A DNA stretch of 64,000 nt, from the NCBI GenBank assembly GCA_012845835.1, contig JABAKD010000019.1:791501-855500 (forward strand). Direction: 5' to 3'. The notes below the pieces were generated by a model. It was not told the origin of the DNA. It saw only the letters and a list, made by a program, of their open reading frames with translations, and searched no databases. The DNA comes from Undaria pinnatifida (taxonomy: Eukaryota; Sar; Phaeophyceae; Laminariales; Alariaceae). Below are positions 1 to 11,109 of this stretch, piece by piece. The translations under genes were made by a program, and so were the position numbers. Each line of letters begins with the position of its first letter. Positions within the stretch are counted from its first letter, which is position 1.

Positions 1-856
1 AAAAGACCCCCAACAGAACGCATGCACTTTACTAGCCGGCAGCTACAGCTCCCCACAAACAACCACGCACCGGGAAATTGAGAGACGCTCCTGGTGGGGT
101 GCATGACGACGTCGAGTGCGTCAGAAAGCAGTCGCAGGCAGCCAGAAGCGACTCACGAGATGTTTTCGTGAGTTCGAACTTGCGAGCAACAACACCAAAA
201 GCTACCGAAATCGCTGAAATATTTCAATTTACGCGCGGGAGCCTATTAATAATGTAATGGGTACGTCACCGATGAAAAAACGGTTTTCACCAAAAGCTTG
301 CTGCTCACCAGGCGGATGATATAACTGGCTGTAATATGTCGGGTTTAAGGGCTTAGGACAAAAGTATAGAGGGACACTAATATAGGGTTGGCTAGTTATG
401 GAGTCCAAAAAAGGGCTAAGAGCACCTGAAAAGCTCTGCATTATTGGATCTTTGCTGCATTTTTTCTAAATATTCGAAATATGGATGTTGTTTGCAGATA
501 CCATACTCTATTTTCAAGTGGCCGTATATGTGCGCGAAATGCCTCCATACGAGCTCCTACTTGAAACACTTAACTCAATCGGATTCGCAATCCAGCTCTA
601 GCCGGCGTGTACTTCCGTTCCCGCGGTACCGACAGCGCGGGCTGAGCTTACCGGTGGTCCCCATTGCCACTCCACCAGCGTAAGCTGCCGTTGTATACAG
701 AAGCGTGGGTATATGTCGACCCGACCTGAACCCTGGGTATCAGGTGCAGTGGAGATAGCCACCCGGAACGTTGTCATTGCGAGTACTTGCGCAAGCTCAC
801 CCGCTAACAAAATCCCCGGCCATGAGAAAACAGTCTTCCGCCGGACTTGGTACAGT
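1..856. other. Unassigned flank in copy A, no gene seen
   Basis: Noncoding-looking DNA that is also present at 30718-31560. The open frames here are short and differ between the copies by frameshifting indels, for example 13 extra bases near 150 in copy A. I see no conserved reading frame, splice signals in a consistent arrangement, or RNA gene. Confidence 0.6.
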
Positions 857-861
857 TGCGG

Positions 862-1196
862 TGTTGGTTTATGCCTGCGCACAAGTCTGATGTATGATGT
901 GTATGACTGCATAGCATCTACGGAGATGGTAGAGTAGAACAATTAATATGATTGGCGGTCCCAATCGTCGATATGCTCGAGTTGAGCCCCGTTTGGCTCA
1001 GTGTATTATTACTGCTCTTGTAGTTGGCTTCGGGTGTGCATGTTCAGAGTGCCCTTCCTTCTTCGGCGGAGATAACGGTAATATACATACTTGTGCCTTT
1101 TTTACGACTGCTTCCGAGGGGCCATCGACGGCTCCCACCTTGACATGATCCCCCGCATGAGGACCTAGGCAACCCCGTGTACGAGGTACTCCAATA
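862..1196. repeat. Left LTR of the non-autonomous element, copy A
   Basis: This 335 bp direct repeat matches 3386-3720 with scattered substitutions. It begins TGTTGGTTTATGCC and ends ACTCCAATA. The 5 bases before it (TGCGG) are repeated directly after the right LTR. Confidence 0.88.
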
Positions 1197-2665
1197 CACT
1201 AGCGGGGTGACGTCACCAGAGATCGTACCGCGGGCAAGCCGACCCTGAGGATGGGTTTTCCCATCACATTGGAACCGTACTCGGGGAAGTGAACGCGCTG
1301 GACCGGGGCTGACTCAAAACGCTTTTTTCCCGGGATGCTTCAGGAGCAAGTTCCGTCACCGAACTCCACCCTACACGACAGTGACGGAGCCCGCACGTAC
1401 ACCAGCAGCAACAGAGAGCAAGACCATCGAAACGCAGCCTAAGACAACCAGATACAGGAAGAGGCGGAGCAGTCAGGGATGGACAGCGTGAGCAAGAAGA
1501 GCCACGGTCCTTCACCTGCTAGCCAGACCTCAGGATTTGTACATGCTTGCGTTGTGCGAGCGATTTCGGGGCTGATTTTTGAGCTGCAGTTGCGAACAAT
1601 TCTGCGCGACGATGATTGGGAAAGCGGGGATGGCAGTGGAAGGACAGCCAGCGGAGCTCATGGGAATGAGGGCGGAGCAACAGCATGCATGCGCACAGCA
1701 GGGGACGTGGGTAAGGTCAGGGGAGGAAGCGAGCAGGACAAAGCAAGGGAGGAGGGGACCGCCCCTTCTGCACCAGCACGAGCTTCGGCTCACAAAAGGC
1801 GCGTATTCGTTTCTATTGATTTTCGTGTCGTTCCATATTTCTCTCTGAAGTTGATTGATGTGCTGTTGTTTTTGTGTGCGTATCAGGTGGCACGTACAGT
1901 TCAGTAGAGTCGTTAGTACCTGAAGAGTTCAAGTCGATTTTTTGTTTGTGTGATACGATAGGATATGTGATGCTTGATTGCCTGATGATATGGTCAGTGC
2001 ACTGCTGAAAACTGTTTTTTTCTGTAGTATATAATACGAGTTGGCACTTCGGTTCCATTCCAATCAACCATATTTCCTCAGTTCCGAAGAGTTGAGGAAA
2101 AACGGTTACTTACTGCCGAAAATATGACTCTTCTTGATCATGGTCGAGAAAAAGATCACGGTGGTATTGATTGGTGTATCAGCGGTCTATCTTACGTAGT
2201 AGGTACCTGGTGCGTGGAAGTGGTGGTTATGTGTTGGTTGTCCTCATGAACATGGCGGTTATGATGCATCATCTTATATCAGGGAGTTCCATCTGTTGGT
2301 AAGGCATTCATGTATAAGGTGCAAGGGGACTGTTCGTGATATTAATTGGAGATCGAGCTGGCAGGATACTCTATTTTTTTTCAACAGGCAGAGAGAGTAG
2401 GTAGGTATGACGAATGCTGGCTTCCATAGTTCGTTGAAAGAGCACATGTCCGAATCAAAGTGTCCGGTAATACCAACGTGTGTTGAGAGCTTGGTATGGA
2501 CTAAACCAGAGCGGAACTGGTTGGACAAAATGTGGCTTGACTCCGGAGTGGGGGAGTTTGACACCGGAGTGGGGGAGTTATATCTCAGCTCATAATATTT
2601 AGGGTCATGAAATAATCGTTGAAGGCGATGCTCTTACATTTTCTTTTTTATTTGAGGATGGTATT

Positions 2666-2721
2666 TTTGAGTTTGCATTAATCTAGGTTCGAATTTGAGT
2701 TTGCATTAATCTAGGTTCGAA
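2666..2721. repeat. 28 bp perfect tandem duplication, copy A only
   Basis: Two head-to-tail 28 bp units start with TTTGAGTTTGCATTAATC. Copy B has a single unit at the matching place (near 33351-33378), so this is a recent slippage or local duplication in copy A inside the non-autonomous element. Confidence 0.85.
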
Positions 2722-2899
2722 TGGGCACTATCATGACAGTTGTCACGAGCAGGTAGGAGGGATGTAGGATTCACCATGTACTCGTATCAATGTCGGAGAA
2801 TCAAACTCGGGTCTGCGTTGATACTAATAGTTATATAGTTATACTAACTTTAATCTTGCCTGGGGCATGTAGAAAACGGGAGTATCTATATTACCACCA

Positions 2900-3085
2900 A
2901 AAGTTTGCTTGATCGAAGGTTCGGAAGCATATTAATTTGGGGGAACAGTAATGGTCGTTTTTGAGTATTAGATGGGGAAATTTGATACCTGGTAGTTTCA
3001 TCTTGGTTTTAGCCAAAACAAATGCTTGATTGAAGATTTGGAGGTATACCGATTTGGGGGAACAATATTGTCTGGTTTTGAAGTT
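2900..3085. repeat. Imperfect direct repeat inside the non-autonomous element
   Basis: A motif of about 60 bp around TTTGGGGGAACA occurs twice, starting near 2905 and near 3022, each time preceded by a TTGCTTGAT-like stretch. It is shared with copy B (33550-33735). Confidence 0.6.
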
Positions 3086-3385
3086 ATTTCTGGCTTGATT
3101 TATGGAACAACGATCGAAAGCTTTTCTTTCTGGTTGTACACGGATTGATCCTACTGCACTCTTGATCGCCCATATTCTTATCAGCTATATCCGTTGCGAT
3201 CACGGCGGTTCGATTCCGCTAGCTGCGGCGTTGGGTATCAATATTCGAGTTTTTGGAGCAGAGGCAGCATTGGTTTGAAATTGACATTGGATATTTGAGG
3301 CATATGTACCTTGCTTGAATAAGCAAGATTCCGTATAGTGCGCTTTGATTGAACGTTATCATGACGTGCACACAGGCAGGGGCAA

Positions 3386-3720
3386 TGTTGGTTTATGCCT
3401 TCGCACAAGTCTGATGTATGGTGTGTATGGCTGCATAGCATCTACGGAGATGGTAGAGTAGAACAATTGATATGATTGGCGGTCTCAATCTTCGACATGT
3501 TCGAGTTGAGCCCCCTTTGGCTCAGTGTATTATTGCTGCTCTTTTAGTTGTCTTCGGCTGTGCATGTTCAGAGTGCCCTTCCTTCTTCGGCGGAGATAAC
3601 GGTAATATACATACTTGTGCCTTTTTTACGACTGCTTCCGAGGGGCCATCGACGGCTCCCACCTTGACATGATCCACCGCATGATGACCTAGGCAACCCC
3701 GTGTACGAGGTACTCCAATA
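3386..3720. repeat. Right LTR of the non-autonomous element, copy A
   Basis: This is the 335 bp direct repeat of 862-1196. The target duplication TGCGG follows at 3721-3725. Confidence 0.88.
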
Positions 3721-3725
3721 TGCGG

Positions 3726-4290
3726 TTTACCCTACCCGTTCGGGGGTTGGTCCTCGGTTTTTTGTTTCTCTCTAGCGGGCGCTTTCTGCTTGTGATATCA
3801 CAAATCGGAACATTTGGGGATTCAGGAACCAACCCTACACGCGATAACAATGAAGGCGCACGTAGCGGGGGCAAGAAGGGATGACACCTGTGACCACGGC
3901 TTGTGGTCCATCACCCCTCGCGATGAGTGTTATCCCCACTGCCTCGGGGAAACACGCCCAGGCCGGGAGGGTCAAGCCAAGACAACTTAAAGCGGAGAAT
4001 GCATTGGTGGTGAGTTTGCCCTTGGGAAGGACAGCTACTCTCGCGTGCCGCATTACCTCCGCGCCGAGTTTTTCTTGTGGAGGATTCGGGGAAGGTGCCT
4101 CTCCTCTCTGGCCATTGCGTTGTCACACTGTGCGGGCTCGCTGGTTGCTCGTAAACCTTGTCAACGAAACAGATCGTGGCTCAAAAATATCGATGTTGGC
4201 TATCCCCTGAGAAAACATGCTAAGTGGATCATGGAACTCATTTGATATCCAAGCGCGGCAAAACTACGAAACTACGGCAAAACCAAGGGA
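3726..4290. other. Unassigned DNA between two LTR elements, copy A
   Basis: Host sequence between the non-autonomous element and the copia insertion, matching 34388-34956. No frame is conserved between the copies and no motif is recognised. Confidence 0.55.
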
Positions 4291-4295
4291 CACAC
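4291..4295. other. Target-site duplication of Copia-1, left
   Basis: CACAC is repeated at 10695-10699 and present once in copy B at 34957-34961. Confidence 0.95.
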
Positions 4296-4827
4296 TGTTC
4301 GTGATAGCGGCATGTATGTATCAACTGTACTGCGGTGAAACTCTGATTGGTTGGTTTGAATAGCAGAACTGTTGATTGTATGTTGTTGTACCATAATACT
4401 CTTCTTGTGGTGCTACGGTACTTCGGTAGATTGTACATGTGCACGAGTTATACATCGGACCGTAGTGGTGTGTACGGTACGTTGGTATGTCGGTACGTTG
4501 GACATATTGACGAATAGGAACATTCCTGTAGTGTTGCTAACACGATATAGCTTGTCTCAACGAACAGCCTAGCAATAAGTTACAATTACATACGTTGTGT
4601 CACGGAGGTAAGTTACAGGGATCGTCTCGTGGTATCACCCACGAGCAGTCCCACGGGTATGTACGAGTAGGCACTATGCGAGGAGGTTTAGGTATTCGAC
4701 TACGAACGGTTGTTACTGGGCTGTGGAGAGTTGGCCCACATGACCCACTCCACTTTCTGACCTGTCTCTCCAGACATTGGTCTCTCTAATATAATACCTT
4801 TCTCCAGAAGCCACTGATTTACCAACA
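4296..4827 (+). repeat. 5' LTR of Copia-1
   Basis: 532 bp with TG...CA ends. It contains the promoter of the element by analogy with other copia elements; no convincing TATA box was fixed. It differs from the 3' LTR at eight positions, all transitions. Confidence 0.95.
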
Positions 4828-4915
4828 CGCTATAGCGCTATCGGTCGACTGCTGTACGTCCCCCTGGACTGTGTTCGACGAGACTGTGAGGGCGGCTTGA
4901 TCAACCGGCCTCGAC
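4828..4915 (+). promoter_or_regulatory. Copia-1 leader with presumed primer-binding region
   Basis: The 88 bases between the 5' LTR and the gag start should hold the tRNA primer site. The sequence directly after the LTR, CGCTATAGCGCTATCGGT, does not match the acceptor-end site I know for plant elements. The primer is therefore unassigned and might pair with an internal tRNA segment. Confidence 0.4.
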
Positions 4916-7900
4916 ATGGCTGAACAGGAGGGAGGTGACCCTGCGGCAAACCAACAGGGTGACCCGCAGGGCTTTGGTGAGAGAATGGATTCCTTAGAGT
5001 CTCGAGTGTCTCAAATGCTGGATATGTTTTCTAACCAGCAGCAGATGCTCCAGACAGTTGTTGAGACACACCAGAGGGAGAATGTGGAGTCCTTTAGTTC
5101 GCGTGCTGCGCCGCGAGGCATCGAACTAGAGTCTGGTGTGCACCAATCGGGTGCTGCCGGTAGGACCGCGGGGAGTACGGGAGGCGATACCCTAGGCTTT
5201 GGCGTGTCCGACATGAGGGTTGGGAGTAGGGGTGTTGTAGACCCAGGCTTGAACCCGCGTGTTTCTGATGAGAATCGTTCCTCTGTTCCTGCAGTAAACT
5301 TTGGTTCGGTTGACGGGACTGTTGGTGGGGCTTTAGGTAGCCAGTCCTCTGTTCCGCCCACTACCCCAGCAAGTGAGTGGTGGGGAAAAGTCGAGAGTGG
5401 GAACACACTGATCCCAGCGGCTGACAGTAGTTCGGGGGAGAGCTTGGGTGGGGGTCTTTTCAAGAAAGTTCCCAAGGCTCCTGAATTTATCGGTACTGAT
5501 GTATCGTATCCTTCATGGTCGCAGAATTTTCTGCTCAAAGCTCGTCGCTACAATCTGAGCGAGCCGTTCACCTGTGATATCGACATTAAAATTGCCGACG
5601 TTAATTTCGACTTGACCCCTTGGGTAGAGAAGGGATACAGCGTTGGTGTACTGCGTCAGCATGAGATTGCTTGGTGGTTTCTGTTCGACTGCTTGAAGAA
5701 AGACAGCCACAAAAACATGGCAAGGCAAGCTGGTTCCCCGTATAAGGCTTTTCGCGCGCTCAAGGATCACTTTCTACCGTTGAGTCAGAGTCAAATTCGA
5801 GTGCAGGAAGAAAAACTGAAGTCTCTGCGCATGCGTCCCCACGAGAATCCCACAACTTTCTTTTCATCCATCAGAGAGACGCTTGGTGTGTTGACCATGC
5901 TTGAAGTAACGAAGGATGATCGTGAAGTGTGCAATCTCATGCTGGAAGGACTGTCCCCCGAGTACAAGACTTTACGTGAGACTCTTATGGTGTTCTGTTC
6001 GAATGACCCCTCTTTCATCGAGACCAAAGTGCGTGAGCGGTACCTAGACTTGCAAGCACAGGGTGGTTCTAAGAAGCAGAATAGTGTTGCTCTGGTGTCT
6101 AGGCCTGCGAAGAAGAAGAGTAACTTCAAGAAGCACAACAAGCAGAAGTCTAACTCTGAGTCTGATTCCTCGAAGAAGTCTTTTCAGGGGAGGTGTTACA
6201 AGTGTGGGGAGGTGGGTCACATGAAGCTCGACTGCAAGGCTCGCATCATCCCTCATCCTTCCCAGACTGGAAAGCCCGAGGCCGACGAGAATGAGAGCGG
6301 TGAGCAGTGTGCTATTCCTGATTCGGATCTGGTGTGCAGAAATGGTAGTTACCGCATGAGTGATGACCGCCAAAAGGTGTTGCTTGCAGCATGTCGTAAG
6401 GAAGTGGTCTTAAAGGCGTGTGATGATTTGATTAGGATGTGGTATGATGTCTCTGGTCTGAAGTGTCTGATGACGTCCCGTGATGATCTGATTATGAGCG
6501 CCGTCAGTAATGATATGATCCTGAAAGCTGTCAACAAGGCTAGATATGTCGAGGATTGGTATGCTGACACAGGCACTTCATATCACATGACTGATTCCCT
6601 GTCTTGCATGAGAGACTTGAAGCCTTGCCACAGAAGTGTGAATGGAATTGGTGGCGTGTCTTGTGAAGTAGCTTACTCCGGAACGCTAGACTTGGTATTT
6701 GTGACTGCTGACAGTGAGTTCTCCGTGGAATTGAAGAACGTATTGTACTCTCCCAACTTGGGGTATAATCTCTTTTCTCCGAGTGCAGAGTTTGATGGTG
6801 AGTCATGGAATGGTCTTGGTGGTCCTAATGGTGTTATGACTGCATTCAATGGTTTTCAGAACTTCGATGGCATGCTGATTGCGTCTGCGTATCGCCTAGG
6901 AGAAGCCTCTGTTGGTACGGCGGTGTTGGCTGCTCTCACTCCCGCCAACCCCAAGCATGAAACTACGATGGATATCAACGATTTCCACAATATTTATGCA
7001 CATTCGCACGAGGGTCTGCTTCGCACTACTGCAAAGCGATTAGATACCAAGTTGGTTGGTGACATGCATGCTTGTTCAGGGTGTTCGATGTCGAAGGCTA
7101 TTCGGAAAGGAATCGTTCGGAAAACTAAAACTCGATCGGATAAAAAGTTGGGCAGAGTTTTTGTTGACCTGGGAGGAAGGAAGGACATTGCGTCCGTAGG
7201 GGGAAAACATTACCCCATGATTGTGAAGGATGATTTCACGAGACGTGCATGGCTGTATTTCCTGAAAAATAAATCAGACGCTGGCAGTGCTTTCCGGAGT
7301 TTTCTTGCGAGTGTGCGTGCTGATGGTGTCCCGTCATTGCTTGAGATTGTTAGGTCTGACAATGGTGGGGAGTTTTTCGGGGGGGAGTTTGCATCTGTGT
7401 GCAACGAGCTTTAGATTCAAACAAGAGTTCACACCGGCTTATAGTCCGCAATATAATGGTGTTGCAGAGCGTGGGCTGGGATTGATAGAGGAGGCCGCGA
7501 TGGCGGCTCGTATTCAAGCTAAAGTTCTTTTTGGGCATGTACAGTTACCTAAGACTGATAAACTCTGGGCTGAGGCTATGCACTGGGCTTGCGAAGCGAT
7601 GAACCACACTGCGTGTTCTGCTAACCCTGAATCCAAATCGCCGTATGAAATGTGGTATGGTGAACCTCGTCCCGCTAGACCGTATCCGTTTTTGAAGCCC
7701 GCCTACTGTAGGTGGCAGCGACCGTCAAAGCTGCTGCCGAAGGGTGAGAGTTGTTTCTATGTCGGTCCTTCGAGAGACCACCCGCGTGATTGTCATAGAG
7801 TACTTACGAGGGCTAGTACTATTCAAGAAACGAGGGATGTGACGTGGGAGGTGCTGCCGTCACAGCTCCCTCCGCTGCAACCTTATTTGCCGATAGAGGT

Positions 7901-10087
7901 AGCAGAGGAGGGAGGGGAGGATAGTGACGACGATGTTGAAACCGAGATATGGCCGCTTGTGGGAAGAGGAGTCGCTCACACACTTTTGAAACGTGATGCC
8001 GTGCCCTCTGGTGCGGGAGTCGAGGAGGTTGAGAGTGTTGGCGCAGGTAGTATAGGCCCGTCCTTTTCTGTTCCATCTTCCCCTGCTGAACCGTCTGCCC
8101 CCGTGAACATTTCTTCTGGTAGTGTAGCTCCTTCTATGTCTTCGCCTGTGAATGACGGGGAGGGCCAGGGAGGGCAGGAATCAGGAGAGGTAGAGATGGG
8201 GGATCTGGGAGGGGATGATGAGGAAGAGTCGATGGGGCAGGGAGGGCATGATGATGAAGAGTCGATTGGGTCGGGAGGACTGGAAGAGGCGGAGGCATCC
8301 CCTCCAGCCGCTCGTCGTCCGCGGCATATGGCCGAGCTTGCTGACTTTAATACTTCCGCGCGTGAAAATGATGAAGTGAGAGAAGGTAGGACTCGCGCGT
8401 AAACTCGTGCAGTCAACCAGCAGAGTGTACCCGGCCTCATGGCCACCCTAGGACCCATCTTCGCAACAGAGGTCGTGTACTCATTGTTGTCGGAGCAGAG
8501 AGCAGGTGATGAGACGGAATTGCCGAAAGAACTGGTTCAGGATGTGGAATCGGAGCCTGGTAGTTATCAGGAAGCCCAGCGTTCGAAGTACGCTAAGATT
8601 TGGGAAGGAGCCAGGTCTGCCGAAATTGAAGGCTTGATAAGAGCAGGAACGTTCACGTTGGCAGTAAAAGTCCCGATAGGCTGTAATGTGATTGATGCTA
8701 GATGGGTTTTCAAGTGGAAAGCAGACGAAACAGGAAATATAGTGAAGGCCAAGGCTAGGCGGGCTTCAAGCAGAAGTATGGTGTGGATTATCTTGAGACA
8801 TTCTCGCCTACCGCAAATGCTGCATCTTTACGATTGCTGATAGTGTTGGCGTGTTTGTACAATTTGGAATTACTCCGCTGGGATATTGAGCGAGCATTTG
8901 TTCAGTCGGAATTGGATCACGAGGTGTTCATGAAGTTGCCTCCTGGCTGCGGGTCGATGTCAGGAAAGGTTGTCCGTTTGAACAAGAGTTTGTACGGATT
9001 GAAGCAGGCTTCTAAGACATTTTACAAGAGGCTGGTGTCGGAACTGAAGAGGATTGGTTTTGAGCAGTCAATGTCTGCCCCCTGTGTCCTGCGTTTCATG
9101 ATAGGAGACGAGGTATTGGGGATGGTCGCGATCCACGTGGATGACATTCTGTATGCAGGAAGTAAGAGCCTTGCCAAGGTGGTTGTGGCAGCACTAGGTG
9201 ACTCTCTTCCTACGAAGGACTTGGGGGAGGTCAAGTTCTTTCTAGGTTGTGAATATATTCGCGACCGTGAGGCTGGTACGATTGAGATTTCTCAGGAAAG
9301 TTATATCAGGAGTGTTCTCGAGAGATTCAATATATGTCGCACCAGCTCGATCCCTGCTTCCCTTGCCAATGATAACAGGTCCGTGATGGAGGATGAGGGG
9401 GCAGGAAATGTGCCGTTCCGAGAGGTGGTGGGGAGCCTGATGTGGATCGCCAGTCAGACAAGGCCCGACATCGCGAATGCTGTGCGGGCGGTGGCGAGGC
9501 ACTCTCACGAACCAAAGAGGAGCCACTGGAAGGCAGCTCAGAAGATTCTCAATTATCTTCTGGAAACGGCGCATCTGACTTTGAAGTTCAAGCAGGATAG
9601 TTCGGTAGACGCAGGCACGTTGGTGTATGTAGATGCTGACTTTGCAAGTAGGGCCACTGACCGTAGATCAGTTTCGGGTGCGATGGTTTTCGTGGCGGCG
9701 ATGCTTGTAGTTTGGATTTCTAGGACGCAGAAATGCGTTTCACAGTCAACTTCAGAAGCAGAGTATCTTGCGATGGGAGATGGTGTAAAGGAGGCTCTGT
9801 TTGTAAACGGAATGCTTCAGTTCCTGAGGCCTAGTGCGAAGCCTCGTAGAATAGATGTCCTTGAAGACAACGAGGGGGCGATTGCGCTCGCCGAGAATCC
9901 GCTGAGCTCGAGTAGGAGTAAGCACATCGATGTGAGGCACCACTCTCTTAGGAATCTGACCGAGGAGGGTGTGATCGAAGTCACCCACGTCCCCAGCGAG
10001 AAACAACACGCGGACATCCTCACGAAGGCGTTGCCGAGAGATATTTTTAAAGTTCACCGCGACTTTGCACTTGGTATCAAGAAGTAG
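4916..10087 (+). pseudogene. Copia-1 gag-pol polyprotein with two frame disruptions and one stop
   Basis: The first open frame (4916-7414, 832 codons, ATG start) holds gag, a CX2CX4HX4C zinc knuckle at residues 427-440, the protease active site Asp-Thr-Gly at 551-553 and the integrase HHCC region (about 691-720). It also holds the first integrase acidic residues and the SDNGGEF motif near 813. Near 7412 the frame shifts by one base and integrase continues to a TAA at 8400-8402, passing a low-complexity acidic linker (about 7900-8340). Reverse transcriptase begins after that stop. A small deletion near 8758-8765 shifts the frame again. The rest carries the catalytic VDD near 9139 and a copia RNase H ending in DILTKAL. 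The stop is at 10085-10087. Gag and pol share one frame up to the first break, as in many copia elements. Confidence 0.95.
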
Positions 10088-10154
10088 AAGTCTGAGTCGT
10101 TTTGTTTTTGTTTTTGTTTGATATGTATCTGGTCTGGTAGATACAACAGCCCCT

Positions 10155-10162
10155 AGGGAGGG
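10155..10162 (+). other. Polypurine tract of Copia-1
   Basis: AGGGAGGG lies directly before the 3' LTR, where plus-strand DNA synthesis is primed in LTR retrotransposons. Confidence 0.85.
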
Positions 10163-10694
10163 TGTTCGTGATGGCGGCATGTATGTATCAACTGTACTGC
10201 GGTGAAACTCTGATTGGTTGGTTTGAATAGCAGAACTGTTGATTGTATGTTGTTGTACCATAATACTCTTCTTGTGGTGCTACGGTACTTCGGTAGATTG
10301 TACATGTGCACGAGTTATACATCGGACCGTAGTGGTGTGTACAGTACGTTGGTATGTCGGTACGTTGGACACATTGACGAATAGGAACATTCCTGTAGTG
10401 TTGCTAACACGATATAGCTTGTCTCAACGAACAGCCTAGCAATAAGTTACAGTTACATACGTTGTGTCACGGAGGTAAGTTACAGGGATCGTCTCGTGGT
10501 ATCACCCACGAGCAGTCCCACGGGTATGTACGAGTAGGCACTATGCAAGGAGGTTTAGGTATTTGACTACGAGCGGCTGTTACTGGGCTGTGGAGAGTTG
10601 GCCCACATGACCCACTCCACTTTCTGACCTGTCTCTCCAGACATTGGTCTCTCTAATATAATACCTTTCTCCAGAAGCCACTGATTTACCAACA
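10163..10694 (+). repeat. 3' LTR of Copia-1
   Basis: 532 bp, collinear with 4296-4827 without gaps. Three of the eight differences fall at CpG sites. It is followed by the CACAC target duplication. Confidence 0.95.
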
Positions 10695-10699
10695 CACAC

Positions 10700-10992
10700 G
10701 GGGAGAGTGCCTCGCGACGAAGGAACAAGGTGGAGGACCCTGAACCGCAAGCGCGCATACATTCCTTCATGCTCGATGTGCCGGGCAAGCCCTGTCTACG
10801 ACCGGCTGTCAAAGCTTTCCCCCCGCACTTCAAGATTGAAACGGAGAACAGAGGCAACCAAAAAAACAAACAAACAAACAGCAGTTCCAAACAGCAACAA
10901 GAAAGGTTTCTGGACCGTTTTTCGAGTTTTTTGCCGCACGCCGCACCCACCCGCACCGCGCACAGCGGATAAGGCGCACTTGATACAACTTT
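10700..10992. other. Unassigned host DNA right of Copia-1
   Basis: Matches 34962-35246 in copy B. It contains an (AAAC)n-like stretch near 10860. Open frames differ between copies, and no gene was recognised. Confidence 0.5.
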
Positions 10993-11109
10993 CAAAGATG
11001 AGTTTCAACCATTCAATCGGTTGTAGTCACAGATGACGTTTTCCAATTTGGAATTTTGAAAAACGTCAGTTGTGAATACAATCGATTGAATGGTTGGAAC
11101 TCAACTTTG
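10993..11109. repeat. Fold-back inverted repeat, copy A
   Basis: Arms of about 50 bases (10993-11044 and 11056-11109) are near-perfect reverse complements separated by about 11 bases, so either strand can form a long hairpin. The left arm contains CAACCATTCAATCGGTTG and the right arm its imperfect complement. It may be a small fold-back transposon or a hairpin RNA precursor; no target duplication was fixed. Confidence 0.8.

Larger units (their letters stand above)
862..3720. mobile_element. Non-autonomous LTR retroelement (TRIM/LARD-like), copy A
   Basis: Two direct repeats of 335 bp (862-1196 and 3386-3720) bound an internal region of about 2.2 kb. The whole is flanked by a perfect 5 bp target duplication, TGCGG, at 857-861 and 3721-3725. 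The repeats start with TG but end with TA rather than the usual CA. No gag or pol motif is visible internally, so the element must have been moved by another element's enzymes. The same insertion with the same TGCGG repeats is in copy B, so it predates the duplication. Orientation is unclear; a GGCAGGGG stretch before the second repeat is a weak polypurine-tract candidate and would suggest plus orientation. Confidence 0.85.
4296..10694 (+). mobile_element. Ty1/copia LTR retrotransposon (Copia-1), near full length but defective
   Basis: Two LTRs of exactly 532 bp start TGTTCGTGAT and end TTACCAACA. They bound a gag-pol region, and the target duplication CACAC is at 4291-4295 and 10695-10699. 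Copy B has the uninterrupted site GGGACACACGGGG around 34957-34961, so the insertion came after the segmental duplication. Pol order is protease, integrase, reverse transcriptase, RNase H, which defines Ty1/copia. The coding region has two reading-frame disruptions and one stop, so the element cannot encode an intact polyprotein. The LTRs differ at 8 of 532 positions. Confidence 0.97.

Noticed and set aside
1479-1907. 142-codon frame in the non-autonomous element as a possible gag
   Set aside because: The frame is disrupted in copy B, and no zinc knuckle or capsid motif is present.
3185-3235. tRNA-like T arm (CGGTTCGATTCCG)
   Set aside because: No acceptor, D or anticodon arms can be paired around it, and the copy B version is altered in the loop.
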